Part shown: positions 1 to 6,674 of the stretch, one piece after another
Numbering within the stretch: position 1 is the stretch's first letter
How the letters are laid out: each line of letters begins with the position of its first letter
From: Lachnospiraceae bacterium UBA3711
GTDB lineage: Bacteria; Bacillota; Clostridia; Lachnospirales; Lachnospiraceae
Length of the DNA: 12,356 nucleotides
Reading direction: 5' to 3'
Assembly: GCA_002371345.1 (NCBI GenBank)
Contig: DFHY01000053.1
Location: forward strand, 1 to 12,356
The notes under the pieces: generated by a model
Databases searched by the model: none
The model's input: only the letters and a program-made list of their open reading frames with translations
Told to the model about the DNA's origin: nothing
Program-made: the position numbers and the translations under genes

Positions 1-778
1 CGATGATCTTCTCCAGACCGTCAAAGGCTCCGCCGCAGATGAACAGAATGTTGGTGGTATTGATCTGAATGGTCTCCTGATAGGGATGCTTGCGGCCGCC
101 CTGCGGAGGCACGTTCGCATCCGTCCCCTCGAGGATCTTTAACAGCGCCTGCTGCACGCCCTCGCCGGAAACGTCGCGGGTTATCGATACGTTCTCGCTC
201 TTGCGCGTGATCTTGTCAATCTCATCTATATAGATGATCCCGCGCTGAGCCCTGTCAATATCATAATCTGCAGCCTGGATAAGCTTCAGAAGAATATTCT
301 CCACGTCCTCGCCGACATAGCCGGCCTCAGTCAGGGACGTCGCGTCCGCGATCGCGAACGGGACATTCAGCATCCTGGCAAGCGTCTGCGCCAGATAAGT
401 CTTGCCCGATCCGGTAGGCCCGAGCATCAGTATATTGCTCTTCTGCAGCTCAACCGAATCTGCTGATGACGATGTGTTTGACAGAACTCTCTTGTAATGG
501 TTGTACACCGCGACAGAGAGTGTCTTCTTCGCCTCCTCCTGGCCGATGACGTACTCGTCCAGGAATGACTTGATCTCCATCGGCGTCCTGAGGTTGATCT
601 CACTCTGTACAGCCTCGACGTCCTCCTCGGCCAGCTCGTCCTCAAGGATCTCTGAGCAGACATCTATGCACTCATCACAGATATAGACTCCGCCGGGTCC
701 CGCTATCAGCTTCCTGACCTGATCCTCTGTCTTGTTGCAGAATGAGCATCTGATCTTGTCGAAATTCTTTCCTGCCAT
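1..778 (-). CDS. clpX: ClpX, ATP-dependent Clp protease ATP-binding subunit (N-terminal part, cut by window edge)
   Basis: AAA+ unfoldase that recognises tagged or misfolded proteins and threads them into ClpP in the cytoplasm. The first 259 residues are visible; the rest of a protein of usually about 420 residues lies left of the window. The N-terminal zinc-binding domain has Cys11, Cys14, Cys34 and Cys37. The AAA+ core shows Walker A GPTGSGKT at about 120-127, the pore loop GYVG at 153-156 and Walker B with IIYIDEIDKI at about 181-190. The reading frame is intact. The start is the ATG at 778, 8 bases behind the clpP stop, with AAGGGG a few bases upstream. It is the third gene of the tig-clpP-clpX operon and is probably co-transcribed. 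The zinc-binding domain and the gene order leave little room for another AAA+ protein such as HslU. Confidence 0.98.
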   Translation of the reverse strand, partial: MAGKNFDKIRCSFCNKTEDQVRKLIAGPGGVYICDECIDVCSEILEDELAEEDVEAVQSEINLRTPMEIKSFLDEYVIGQEEAKKTLSVAVYNHYKRVLSNTSSSADSVELQKSNILMLGPTGSGKTYLAQTLARMLNVPFAIADATSLTEAGYVGEDVENILLKLIQAADYDIDRAQRGIIYIDEIDKITRKSENVSITRDVSGEGVQQALLKILEGTDANVPPQGGRKHPYQETIQINTTNILFICGGAFDGLEKII

Positions 779-786
779 GTTACCCC

Positions 787-1368
787 TTATCTGGAAGTCA
801 CGACCTGATCGATCAGGCCGTATTCCTTCGCCTGCTCCGCACTCATCCAGAAGTCGCGCTCCGTATCCCGCTCGATAATCTCGATAGGCTGGCCGGTATT
901 CTCCGACAGGCACTGGTTGAGCCTCTTCCTGGTCTCGATGATCTGCTCGGCCTGAATCTTGATGTCACTGGCCTGCCCGCGGGCGCCTCCGGATGGCTGA
1001 TGAATCATGACGGACGCGTTCGGAAGAGCGTACCTCTTCCCCTTGGTTCCGCCCGCCAGCAGGAACGCTCCCATGCTGGCTGCCATGCCGATACACGTAG
1101 TAGACACATCGCACTTGATATATCTCATGGTATCGTAGATAGCCCATCCCGCCGAGACTGAGCCGCCGGGACTGTTGATATACAGATGGACATCCTTGTT
1201 CGGATCTTCCGATTCCAGGAACAGAAGCTGCGCGACTATAATATTCGCCGAGACATCCGAGACCTCTTCTCCGAGGAAGATAATCCTGTCCTTCAGAAGC
1301 CTGGAGTAGATGTCGTAAGTCCTCTCTCCGCGGGATGTCTGCTCGATCACATATGGAATAAGCGACAT
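787..1368 (-). CDS. clpP: ClpP, ATP-dependent Clp protease proteolytic subunit
   Basis: Serine peptidase (family S14) forming the double-heptamer proteolytic chamber that works with ClpX and other Clp ATPases. The protein is 193 residues, normal for the family, and starts MSLIPYVIEQ. The catalytic triad is complete: Ser98 within GMAASMG, His123 within MIHQPSGG and Asp172 within ERDFWMS. The oligomer-forming segment with YINSPGGSV at about 63-71 is also present. The start ATG at 1368 has AAAGGG about 9 bases upstream. It lies 57 bases after the tig stop and 8 bases before the clpX start, in the order seen in many bacteria. No N-terminal extension or missing residue is seen. Confidence 0.98.
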   Translation of the reverse strand: MSLIPYVIEQTSRGERTYDIYSRLLKDRIIFLGEEVSDVSANIIVAQLLFLESEDPNKDVHLYINSPGGSVSAGWAIYDTMRYIKCDVSTTCIGMAASMGAFLLAGGTKGKRYALPNASVMIHQPSGGARGQASDIKIQAEQIIETRKRLNQCLSENTGQPIEIIERDTERDFWMSAEQAKEYGLIDQVVTSR

Positions 1369-1425
1369 GATATATTACCCTTTCTCAAATCCATTATCAG
1401 GAATCAATGCTGTAATTCAGATCTG

Positions 1426-2766
1426 TCAGTTCTCCTCCGGAGCCTCCTCAAGGTCGACTGTCTCCTCTTCTTCCGGCATGTCGACTTCAACCGCGTTCTC
1501 CGCAATAATCTTAGCGGCTTCCTGAATGGCGAGGTCCTTCTTCATCTGCTCTTTGGACTCCTCGCCCATCAGATCGTACAGCTTCTCCTTCTCCATCCTG
1601 TACGCCTCAGCCATCTTTCCGATCTCCTCATCCAGCTTCTCATCGGATATCTCGATGTTCTCAGCCTTTGAGACAGCCTCGAGAAGCAGGCTGTTCTGAA
1701 TCCGCTCAAGCGCCTGGGGCTTCATCTGAGACGCAAGCGTCTGCTCATTCATCCCGGTAAGCTGCATATACTGCTGCATATTCATGCCCTGTGACTGGAT
1801 CTGCTGGGCAAACTCGTCGACAAGCCTCTGAGCCTGCTCCTCAACCATCGCGTCCGGAATATCCATCTTGGCGTTCTTCAGCGCGGCGCGGACAGCAGCG
1901 GCCTCATTCGCGGACTTCTGAGCCTTCTCCTTGCGCTCGCGTATCTTCTTCTCCACGTCAGCCTTATACTCGTCAACGGTATCGAAGTCGGAGACGTCCT
2001 GGACGAAATCGTCGTTCAGCTCAGGAACCTGATGTTCGGAGATGCTGTTGACCCTGCACTTGAACACGGCGTCCTTGCCCTTGAGATTCTCAGCGTGATA
2101 ATCCTCCGGGAATGTGACGTTCACGTCAAACTCCTCGCCGATGTTCTTTCCGACGATCTGCTCTTCAAATCCGGGGATAAACGACCCGGAACCGACTGTC
2201 AGGTCGAAGTCTGACGCCTTGCCGCCGTCAAACTCAGTTCCGTCGACGGAGCCGTCAAAGTCGAGCTTGATGCGGTCGCCGTCCTGGACCGGGCGGTCGT
2301 CCACGTCGATGTCGCGCGCGTTCTGCTCACGCTCCCTGTCTATATCCGCAGTGATCTCCTCATCCGTGATGGTAATCTCCTTCTTCGGGATCTCGACGCC
2401 CTTGTACTGTCCGAGAGTAACCTCCGGCTTCAGCGCAACAGTCGCAGTATAGATGAACGGCTTGCCTTCCTCGATCTGGGTAATGTCGATCTGAGGACGG
2501 GATACGATCGTCTCTCCGCTCTCCTTAGCCGCGTCATCGTAAGTATTCCTGAGGATAATGTTGGCGGCCTCCTCAAAGAAGACGGCGGCGCCGTACATCT
2601 TCTGAATCATCTTCCTGGGGGCTTTGCCCTTTCTGAAGCCCGGAAGAGCGATTCTGCTCTTCTGCTTCATATAAGCCTGCTCGATTGCCTCTACGAACTT
2701 CTCCGCCGGCACCTCAATCGTCAGTACTGCCATATTGTTGTCTTTTTTCTCAACTGTTACGCTCAT
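1426..2766 (-). CDS. tig: Trigger factor, ribosome-associated chaperone and peptidyl-prolyl isomerase
   Basis: Binds the ribosome near the exit tunnel and shields nascent chains; it also has peptidyl-prolyl cis-trans isomerase activity. The protein is 446 residues, typical for the family. The N-terminal ribosome-binding domain carries the signature GFRKGKAP at 43-50. An FKBP-type PPIase domain spans about 160-245, including GDRIKLDFDG and FIPGFEEQIVG. The rest is the helical substrate-binding arm, with a very acidic last 20 residues (many Glu). The start ATG at 2766 has AGGAG 9 bases upstream. It is the first gene of the tig-clpP-clpX operon, 71 bases after the stop of the DJ-1-family gene. 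That gap contains a TATAAT box, so it probably has its own promoter. Confidence 0.98.
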   Translation of the reverse strand: MSVTVEKKDNNMAVLTIEVPAEKFVEAIEQAYMKQKSRIALPGFRKGKAPRKMIQKMYGAAVFFEEAANIILRNTYDDAAKESGETIVSRPQIDITQIEEGKPFIYTATVALKPEVTLGQYKGVEIPKKEITITDEEITADIDREREQNARDIDVDDRPVQDGDRIKLDFDGSVDGTEFDGGKASDFDLTVGSGSFIPGFEEQIVGKNIGEEFDVNVTFPEDYHAENLKGKDAVFKCRVNSISEHQVPELNDDFVQDVSDFDTVDEYKADVEKKIRERKEKAQKSANEAAAVRAALKNAKMDIPDAMVEEQAQRLVDEFAQQIQSQGMNMQQYMQLTGMNEQTLASQMKPQALERIQNSLLLEAVSKAENIEISDEKLDEEIGKMAEAYRMEKEKLYDLMGEESKEQMKKDLAIQEAAKIIAENAVEVDMPEEEETVDLEEAPEEN

Positions 2767-2805
2767 GAAATAATGCTCCTTGCTTCGTTATTTTTTCTAT
2801 CAGAT

Positions 2806-2828
2806 ATTATATGGTTTACAACCGTCAA
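2806..2828 (-). promoter_or_regulatory. Possible promoter elements upstream of tig
   Basis: The 71-base gap before tig holds a perfect TATAAT (2811-2806 on the minus strand) and a good TTGACG (2828-2823). The two are only 11 bases apart, too close to work together as a normal sigma-A pair. TTGACG could instead pair, at 16 bases, with the weaker TATCTG just downstream. An AT-rich start region before the tig ribosome site is clear, but the exact promoter is not. Confidence 0.33.
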
Positions 2829-2837
2829 AACAGTATA

Positions 2838-3395
2838 TCACAGGGAAATGTTGAATACAATTGAGTTTTTGATCTTTTCGGCCTGCTCATTTCCCTTAAG
2901 AAGCTCTATGATCTTCAGCGCAAAAGGAATCGCGGTCCCAAGCCCGCGGCTGGTCACGAACTGCCCCGAGACTTCAACCTCATTCACCGTGGTCTGAGCC
3001 CCTGTCAGATGCTCTTCAACCCCCGGGTAACAGGTTGCCTTATGGCCTTCAAGAAGGCCAAGCGCGCCCAGAACCCGCGGCGCGGCGCAGATGGCGCAGA
3101 TCAGCGTGTCTCTCCCCGCGGCCTTCTTCAGCGTATCAGACAGCGTCCGGTCCCCAAGCAGGTTCAAGGTTCCCGGCATTCCTCCCGGCAGTACGAGGGC
3201 GTCAGCGTCCTCAAGCACGGCATCCTCTATCTTCATATCCGCCCTGAAGACTATACCATGCGATCCGCGGATCACAGCCTCTCCTCCGACGGCGCACATT
3301 ACCGTCTCGATTCCTGCTCTGCGCAGAAGATCAACCTGCGTCAGACACTCGATTTCCTCGCAGCCCTGCGCCGCGAACACATATACCTTTCCCAT
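2838..3395 (-). CDS. DJ-1/PfpI family protein (YajL/ThiJ-like)
   Basis: Class I glutamine amidotransferase-like fold, DJ-1 branch, 185 residues, which is the usual length. It begins MGKVYVFAAQGCEEIE. Glu16 aligns with the conserved Glu18 of human DJ-1, and the nucleophile elbow AICAAP places the reactive cysteine at Cys103. The LVLPGGMPG loop (about 67-75) and a C-terminal FVTSRGLGTA segment (about 146-155) are also family hallmarks. DJ-1 relatives have been linked to oxidative stress, chaperone or glyoxalase/deglycase-like roles; which applies here cannot be read from the sequence. The start ATG at 3395 is preceded by GGAGAAAG. It is divergent from the HTH gene at 3576 and lies just upstream of tig. 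A stress-related link to the Clp genes is inference only. Confidence 0.93.
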   Translation of the reverse strand: MGKVYVFAAQGCEEIECLTQVDLLRRAGIETVMCAVGGEAVIRGSHGIVFRADMKIEDAVLEDADALVLPGGMPGTLNLLGDRTLSDTLKKAAGRDTLICAICAAPRVLGALGLLEGHKATCYPGVEEHLTGAQTTVNEVEVSGQFVTSRGLGTAIPFALKIIELLKGNEQAEKIKNSIVFNISL

Positions 3396-3424
3396 GCTTT
3401 CTCCTTTCCGTGAATCGCTTCACA

Positions 3425-3453
3425 AGTGTATATTTAATGAATAAAAATGACAA
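3425..3453 (-). promoter_or_regulatory. Probable sigma-A-type promoter of the DJ-1-family gene
   Basis: On the minus strand TTGTCA (3453-3448; five of six matches to TTGACA) is followed after 17 bases by TACACT (3430-3425; four of six to TATAAT). TATACA overlaps slightly upstream as an alternative -10. The start codon is about 30 bases downstream. The -35 overlaps a small inverted repeat, TGACA-n5-TGTC (3448-3461), that could be an operator. Confidence 0.45.
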
Positions 3454-3491
3454 AAAATGTCGTATTCCCTGTAGATATTCATCTTTTCATG

Positions 3492-3500
3492 TGCTAAGAT
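3492..3500 (+). promoter_or_regulatory. Possible extended -10 element for the Xre-type regulator gene
   Basis: TGCTAAGAT reads as an extended -10 (TG-n-TAAGAT, five of six matches to TATAAT). No convincing -35 lies 16-18 bases upstream. If it is used, the leader is about 70 bases long and contains the inverted repeat at 3527-3551. Confidence 0.3.
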
Positions 3501-3526
3501 AGCGATGTTTATCATGTATCAAAGCT

Positions 3527-3551
3527 ATGCCGCCGGCTATTTCTCCGGCAT
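3527..3551 (+). repeat. Inverted repeat in the leader of the HTH gene
   Basis: ATGCCG (3527-3532) and CGGCAT (3546-3551) are complementary arms around 13 bases. An alternative, overlapping pairing is GCCGG with CCGGC. It ends about 10 bases before the GGAGGA ribosome site of the regulator gene. It could be an RNA hairpin in the leader or an operator; there is no direct evidence for either. Confidence 0.4.
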
Positions 3552-3575
3552 TGGCTGGAAGGAGGATTCAAAACT

Positions 3576-3809
3576 ATGACCGAGCAGAGAGTCAACCAGT
3601 ACAAGCAGCTGGGACTTACGATAGCCTATTACAGAAAGCTCAAGGGCATTACCCAGCAGGCATTGGCCGAAGCCGTCAATCTCAGCCGCACTCATATAAG
3701 CAACCTCGAAGCGCCGAACATGCCTACCTCGATCTCTCTGGAGAAGCTTTTTGATATCGCTGAGGTCCTGAATGTTCCTGTCAAGAAATTCTTCGATTTT
3801 CGCGACTGA
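3576..3809 (+). CDS. Small Xre/Cro-C1-type helix-turn-helix transcriptional regulator
   Basis: A 77-residue protein that is essentially one HTH_3 domain. The helix pair spans about residues 26-45 (TQQALAEAVNLS then RTHISNLE). Around it are the family pattern of a first helix ending YYRKLKGI and a later helix with LEKLFDIAEVLNVPVKKFF. There is no room for a sensor or peptidase domain. It is the only plus-strand gene. The start ATG has AAGGAGGA 7-8 bases upstream, a very strong site. It is divergent from the DJ-1-family gene and followed by a strong terminator, so it is transcribed alone. Autoregulation or control of the DJ-1 gene is plausible from the layout and the inverted repeats but unproven. 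No toxin, phage or mobile partner is adjacent. Confidence 0.9.
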   Translation: MTEQRVNQYKQLGLTIAYYRKLKGITQQALAEAVNLSRTHISNLEAPNMPTSISLEKLFDIAEVLNVPVKKFFDFRD

Positions 3810-3833
3810 CTGTTTCACATTTCAACCGTACAC

Positions 3834-3865
3834 AAAAAGGTGCCCCGGTGCGGGGCGCCTTTTTT
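3834..3865. terminator. Bidirectional rho-independent terminator between convergent genes
   Basis: A stem of GGTGCCCC with GGGGCGCC (one G-T wobble) closes a 5-base loop. It is flanked by five A on the left and six T on the right, so the A and T runs extend the pairing and give a U tract in both directions. It lies 24 bases after the HTH gene stop. On the other strand it is 92 bases after the hydrolase stop, so it can serve both convergent genes. Confidence 0.9.
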
Positions 3866-3957
3866 CATATGCTGCTCGGCAGGTCTGCTGAGTAAATGAG
3901 ACGCTGTTTAGTCCTTCTCTACGCTCTATACGGCCTCCGGATCAGAGTCCGCCCGGC

Positions 3958-4881
3958 TCACTCATGGAATATTACCTTCAGAACCTGAGCGGCGTTCATG
4001 CCCCTGAGTCCTTCCGGGTCGCTCATGACACTGTTCGGAGTATCTATATACCAGCTCATCTTACTGTATGATTTCAGATAAGCCATTCCCCTGCTGACAT
4101 CCTTGAACTTGCTGTACCATTCAGGATAGTACTTCTTCATGTATTTCTTGGCCAGCTTCCAGGCTTTGCTCTTCTTCTTGCCCTTCCTGCTGACGGTTCC
4201 GTTGATCATAACGCCCTTGGGGCTGGAATGCACGATCACAAGGCTGCCGTCGGAGCACCTGCCGATCACGATGTATACGTGCCCGGCCGCAAGGCTCATG
4301 ACATCTCCAGGCTTCTGGCTCTTGAACTTCCTGGCGGTGCGGTAACTGCCCCATCCCCAATTCGAGAACGTCTTTGCCATAACCTGCGCCAGCATGACAT
4401 AGCTTCCGTGCCCGTCCTCGGTGTTGAAGGTATTGTACATCACCCATCCGACAAAACCGGAGCAGTCAAGCCCGTCATGGGCCTGATATCTGGTTGTGCG
4501 GTAATCATAGCTGGACGTCTGCTGTTTGAAGAACTGCTCCCACCTCGGAGAGACGCCGACAGTTGTGGCTTCCGGCACACCGCCCCAGCCGCCGCCCCAG
4601 ACATACACGGTCTTGCCGACCGGCTGAAGAGCAACCTCGAGAAGGTGGCGGATAGTCGACTTCTGGATCCTGTAGCCCTTTGAATCATAGAAGTTCCCAT
4701 CCTCGTCATAGCCGTTTCTGATAGTCTTGCTCTTCTCAGGTGCAGTATCTGCTGCCGTATTTACCGCCGTGTCTGTCTGCGCATCCGCGCCTGCCTCGTC
4801 CGCCGGAACTGTCATAACCGGAAGAATAAGACTTAATATAAGCGCCGCTGCTATTGCCTTCACACTTAGAGTCCTCTTCAT
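3958..4881 (-). CDS. Secreted NlpC/P60-family protein, probable cell-wall hydrolase
   Basis: A 307-residue protein. An N-terminal signal peptide has MKR followed by a hydrophobic stretch at about residues 8-24 and a likely cut near VPADEA. A low-complexity Ala/Asp/Thr-rich linker follows (about 26-55). The NlpC/P60 papain-like fold carries Cys140 in GLDCSGFVGW, His201 in GHVYIVIGR and a third polar position at His218 in VIVHSSP, fitting a Cys-His-His triad. The family motif YVWGGGW sits at 93-99, unusually far (about 45 residues) before the catalytic Cys. The tail is rich in Lys, Trp and Tyr, which could aid wall binding. Such enzymes usually cut the peptide stems of peptidoglycan; the exact bond is not predictable. 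The start at 4881 is chosen because GGAGGA lies just upstream and a signal peptide follows. An in-frame ATG at 4965 would run through the regulatory repeats. Confidence 0.88.
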   Translation of the reverse strand: MKRTLSVKAIAAALILSLILPVMTVPADEAGADAQTDTAVNTAADTAPEKSKTIRNGYDEDGNFYDSKGYRIQKSTIRHLLEVALQPVGKTVYVWGGGWGGVPEATTVGVSPRWEQFFKQQTSSYDYRTTRYQAHDGLDCSGFVGWVMYNTFNTEDGHGSYVMLAQVMAKTFSNWGWGSYRTARKFKSQKPGDVMSLAAGHVYIVIGRCSDGSLVIVHSSPKGVMINGTVSRKGKKKSKAWKLAKKYMKKYYPEWYSKFKDVSRGMAYLKSYSKMSWYIDTPNSVMSDPEGLRGMNAAQVLKVIFHE

Positions 4882-4923
4882 AATTCTCTCTCCTCCAGAG
4901 TCCGGACCGCCTGCGCCATCCGG

Positions 4924-4964
4924 GTAACACACATTTGTAACGCAATAGTAACAAAAGTGTAACA
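4924..4964 (-). promoter_or_regulatory. Four GTTAC direct repeats, WalR (YycF)-like binding array
   Basis: Read with the hydrolase gene, the repeats are TGTTAC (4964-4959), five bases, TGTTAC (4953-4948), five bases, CGTTAC (4942-4937), seven bases and TGTTAC (4929-4924). The repeat starts are 11, 11 and 13 bases apart, about one helical turn. The first two exactly fit the published WalR consensus TGT(A/T)A(A/T/C)-N5-TGT(A/T)A(A/T/C) as remembered. WalR controls cell-wall hydrolases in Bacillota, which matches the gene 43 bases downstream. Other OmpR-family regulators such as PhoP use similar 11-bp spaced repeats, so the regulator's identity is inference. Confidence 0.6.
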
Positions 4965-5036
4965 TATTTTTCCTGCAATGAAAACCCCTTGTTTATTTGT
5001 CGATTATGACGAAAAGTCCTCGGGTAATCCGTTAAT

Positions 5037-5065
5037 TGTATACTTGTGCAGATAAGATTGCGCAA
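5037..5065 (-). promoter_or_regulatory. Possible promoter of the NlpC/P60 gene
   Basis: TTGCGC (5065-5060) and TATACA (5042-5037) are 17 bases apart on the minus strand. The -35 matches the consensus at three positions and the -10 at four. It would give a leader of about 150 bases, placing the GTTAC repeats downstream of the start, where a bound regulator would repress. A promoter closer to the repeats is not excluded. Confidence 0.33.
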
Positions 5066-5134
5066 ATGTCACAAAAGCTTCGTGGAAAATCACCCGCTTT
5101 TCTAATTGAAATTTGAGACAGGCAAGAATAATAT

Positions 5135-5215
5135 ATGCATGGGTGGGCGAAAGCTTATTTATAAGGAGCTGCCGGCACCGCCTCACGGCAGGACCGGCAG
5201 CTGCCCACCCTGCAT
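5135..5215 (-). repeat. Compound inverted repeat, potential three-way-junction RNA
   Basis: The outer stem pairs ATGCA/TGCAT and GGGTGGGC/GCCCACCC (13 pairs with one bulged base). Inside it are a long hairpin at 5167-5202 (AGCTGCCGG with CCGGCAGCT, then a further GC-rich stem with a GTGA loop when read on the minus strand) and a small CTTA-TAAA-TAAG hairpin. It starts 24 bases after the stop of the AlgJ-like gene. It may mark the 3' end of that transcript, but there is no U tract after it, so it is not a normal intrinsic terminator. It did not match any riboswitch consensus that I could recall. Confidence 0.65.
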
Positions 5216-5238
5216 AACAGGCCATACAGACCTCATGT

Positions 5239-6648
5239 TCAGGCACCGAGCAGGTACACATCAGGCTCCGGCGCGGAGCCGTCTGCCGGATAGCTGTCCG
5301 CAGGAAGATACATCACGAACCCTTCTCTGTTATCTTCAAGGTGCCGTGGCATCGCTTCATAGAGTGCGCCGTCGCCCGTGTCCGCCAGAATCCTTACACC
5401 CGGTTCTATCTCTCCTGAAAACACGCCCTCTATCCTTGTATAATATGGATTGGCCTCTTCCTCCGACATAGTTATGTCTGCATCCGTCCTGCGAAGGCCT
5501 TCGTCTCCAATCACGACATCCGACGGAAGTGACTGCAGAACGGGAACAGTGCGCGATGTGTCCGGCAGGTTCCGCTCGGCATGTTCCATAATCACACAGT
5601 CAGCGTTGTACATCCCTGTGTCAAATGTCACATTCTCAGGAATGCCCCTGGAAAAGTATCCATTGTCAAAGTTCTCCGCGAGGAACGGAAGCAGCGCATT
5701 TGCGAAGGAATCCCTGTACATCACCAGGCTGCCCCCGCCGGATGTGCCGACAGTGTTGATATAATAGTCGAAGTTGCTCTCCACCTCTCCCACATATTCA
5801 AAAGAAGGCTCCGGATTGTAATAAACCTGATCCTCGGGGCGGCTGAGAGCAGGGTACAGCATTCTCTCCAGATCGCCCACAAAGTCCTTTCTGATCTCGT
5901 AATCCGCGTCCTTATAGCTTCTGTGCGGCACCCTGACACGGCTTAGCAGCTCGTCCGCGCACATGGCGGCGCCTTCATTTGTCCAGTGGGAATCCGTCCT
6001 GTGGTAGAGAAATGGAAGCGCTCCCCTGCCTTTGCCGTCTTCGGTCCTCCTCGTCTCCGCCTCAGGCTCAAGCACATCCCCGGCATCCATGTAACTGACA
6101 TTCTCAGATTCCATCATCCTCCTGAGACGTATGCGGTTTGAATCCTCCGATTCCCTGTGTGCCAGATAATACGGCATGTACTCGGGGTAAACCGAGGCTT
6201 TGTTCGGAACCACCATGAATATATATGAGATATCCAGGTATGAGCAGTAATCCTGCGTCATCTTCGCCGTGCGGGCTATGTCGTACAGCGCGCGGTCACT
6301 CAGAAGATTCGTTCCCTGATAGTCATCCAGGCTGTCCCTGTAATACAGCCACCCGTCCTTTCCCAATATAACGCCGTCATCCGCGCTGACTCCCGCATGT
6401 GACATCAGCTTCGAGTTCACGCTCACCAGCTCCTGTCTCCATGCGAAGTTTTCTTCAAACCACGTCCCTGCCTGCGGCAGATAAGACATATTCAGGTGTT
6501 TGTCCTCTGTCAGAACCGACGGCTTGTCTGCCCTTCGCGAATTCTCCGCGGAATCCTCTCTTCCTCCGATAAAAAGTCCTGCAGAGGGAATGAGGAGCAT
6601 GGCAAAGCATATTATCAGATAGATGATGCTTGTATTTTTGTGCCGCAT
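5239..6648 (-). CDS. AlgJ/AlgX-like SGNH-type (DHHW) protein, probable polysaccharide O-acetylation partner
   Basis: A 469-residue membrane-anchored protein. One N-terminal membrane segment (about residues 7-28) is followed by a large extracytoplasmic part. Family signatures are KDGWLYY (about 97-103), the Asp-His motif in RTDSHWTNEGA (Asp219, His221) and the catalytic Ser in MYRDSFANALLPF (Ser314). This is the Ser-Asp-His set of the AlgJ/AlgX/DHHW families. A C-terminal part of about 70 residues, possibly beta-rich, follows the SGNH region. In alginate and related systems such proteins accept or transfer acetyl groups delivered by the MBOAT partner; here that partner is the gene 26 bases upstream. 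The start at 6648 has GGGAG 8 bases upstream. An upstream in-frame ATG at 6732 would overlap the MBOAT gene and lacks a ribosome site. The polymer modified is unknown. Confidence 0.88.
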   Translation of the reverse strand: MRHKNTSIIYLIICFAMLLIPSAGLFIGGREDSAENSRRADKPSVLTEDKHLNMSYLPQAGTWFEENFAWRQELVSVNSKLMSHAGVSADDGVILGKDGWLYYRDSLDDYQGTNLLSDRALYDIARTAKMTQDYCSYLDISYIFMVVPNKASVYPEYMPYYLAHRESEDSNRIRLRRMMESENVSYMDAGDVLEPEAETRRTEDGKGRGALPFLYHRTDSHWTNEGAAMCADELLSRVRVPHRSYKDADYEIRKDFVGDLERMLYPALSRPEDQVYYNPEPSFEYVGEVESNFDYYINTVGTSGGGSLVMYRDSFANALLPFLAENFDNGYFSRGIPENVTFDTGMYNADCVIMEHAERNLPDTSRTVPVLQSLPSDVVIGDEGLRRTDADITMSEEEANPYYTRIEGVFSGEIEPGVRILADTGDGALYEAMPRHLEDNREGFVMYLPADSYPADGSAPEPDVYLLGA

Positions 6649-6674
6649 ACATAATTCTCCCTGTGACAACACAT

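Larger units (their letters stand above)
4882..5238. other. Long intergenic region (about 357 bp) upstream of the hydrolase gene
   Basis: No convincing gene is seen here. The stretch is more AT-rich than its surroundings between about 4930 and 5135. It holds a response-regulator-like repeat array (4924-4964), a candidate promoter (5037-5065) and a strong compound inverted repeat (5135-5215) just behind the stop of the AlgJ-like gene. The short open frames crossing it have no ribosome sites and no recognisable domains. Confidence 0.75.

Noticed and set aside
1186..1671. Plus-strand open frame of about 161 codons across the clpP-tig junction
   Set aside because: It is antisense to two clear genes, with no ribosome site or homology; a shadow of coding sequence.
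2821..2830. GTCAAA half-site near the tig promoter as a CtsR operator for the clp operon
   Set aside because: CtsR sites are two GTCAAA-type heptads in tandem; only one half-site is present, so it is more likely chance or the -35 region.
3576..3809. Antitoxin of a toxin-antitoxin pair or phage repressor
   Set aside because: No toxin-sized partner or phage gene is next to it; it is flanked by a terminator and a divergent DJ-1 gene.
4882..4965. Longer N-terminus for the NlpC/P60 protein from the ATG at 4965
   Set aside because: It would translate the GTTAC regulatory repeats, lacks a ribosome site, and puts the signal peptide 28 residues inside the protein; the start at 4881 has GGAGGA and an immediate signal peptide.
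4994..5007. TTGTCGAT as a Spo0A box in the hydrolase leader
   Set aside because: Only one copy, one mismatch to the TGTCGAA core, and the orientation and position give no support.
5135..5215. c-di-AMP (ydaO-type) riboswitch controlling the NlpC/P60 gene
   Set aside because: That riboswitch class does occur upstream of wall hydrolases, but the conserved sequence blocks I recall are absent and the element is 250 bases away, beyond a candidate promoter.
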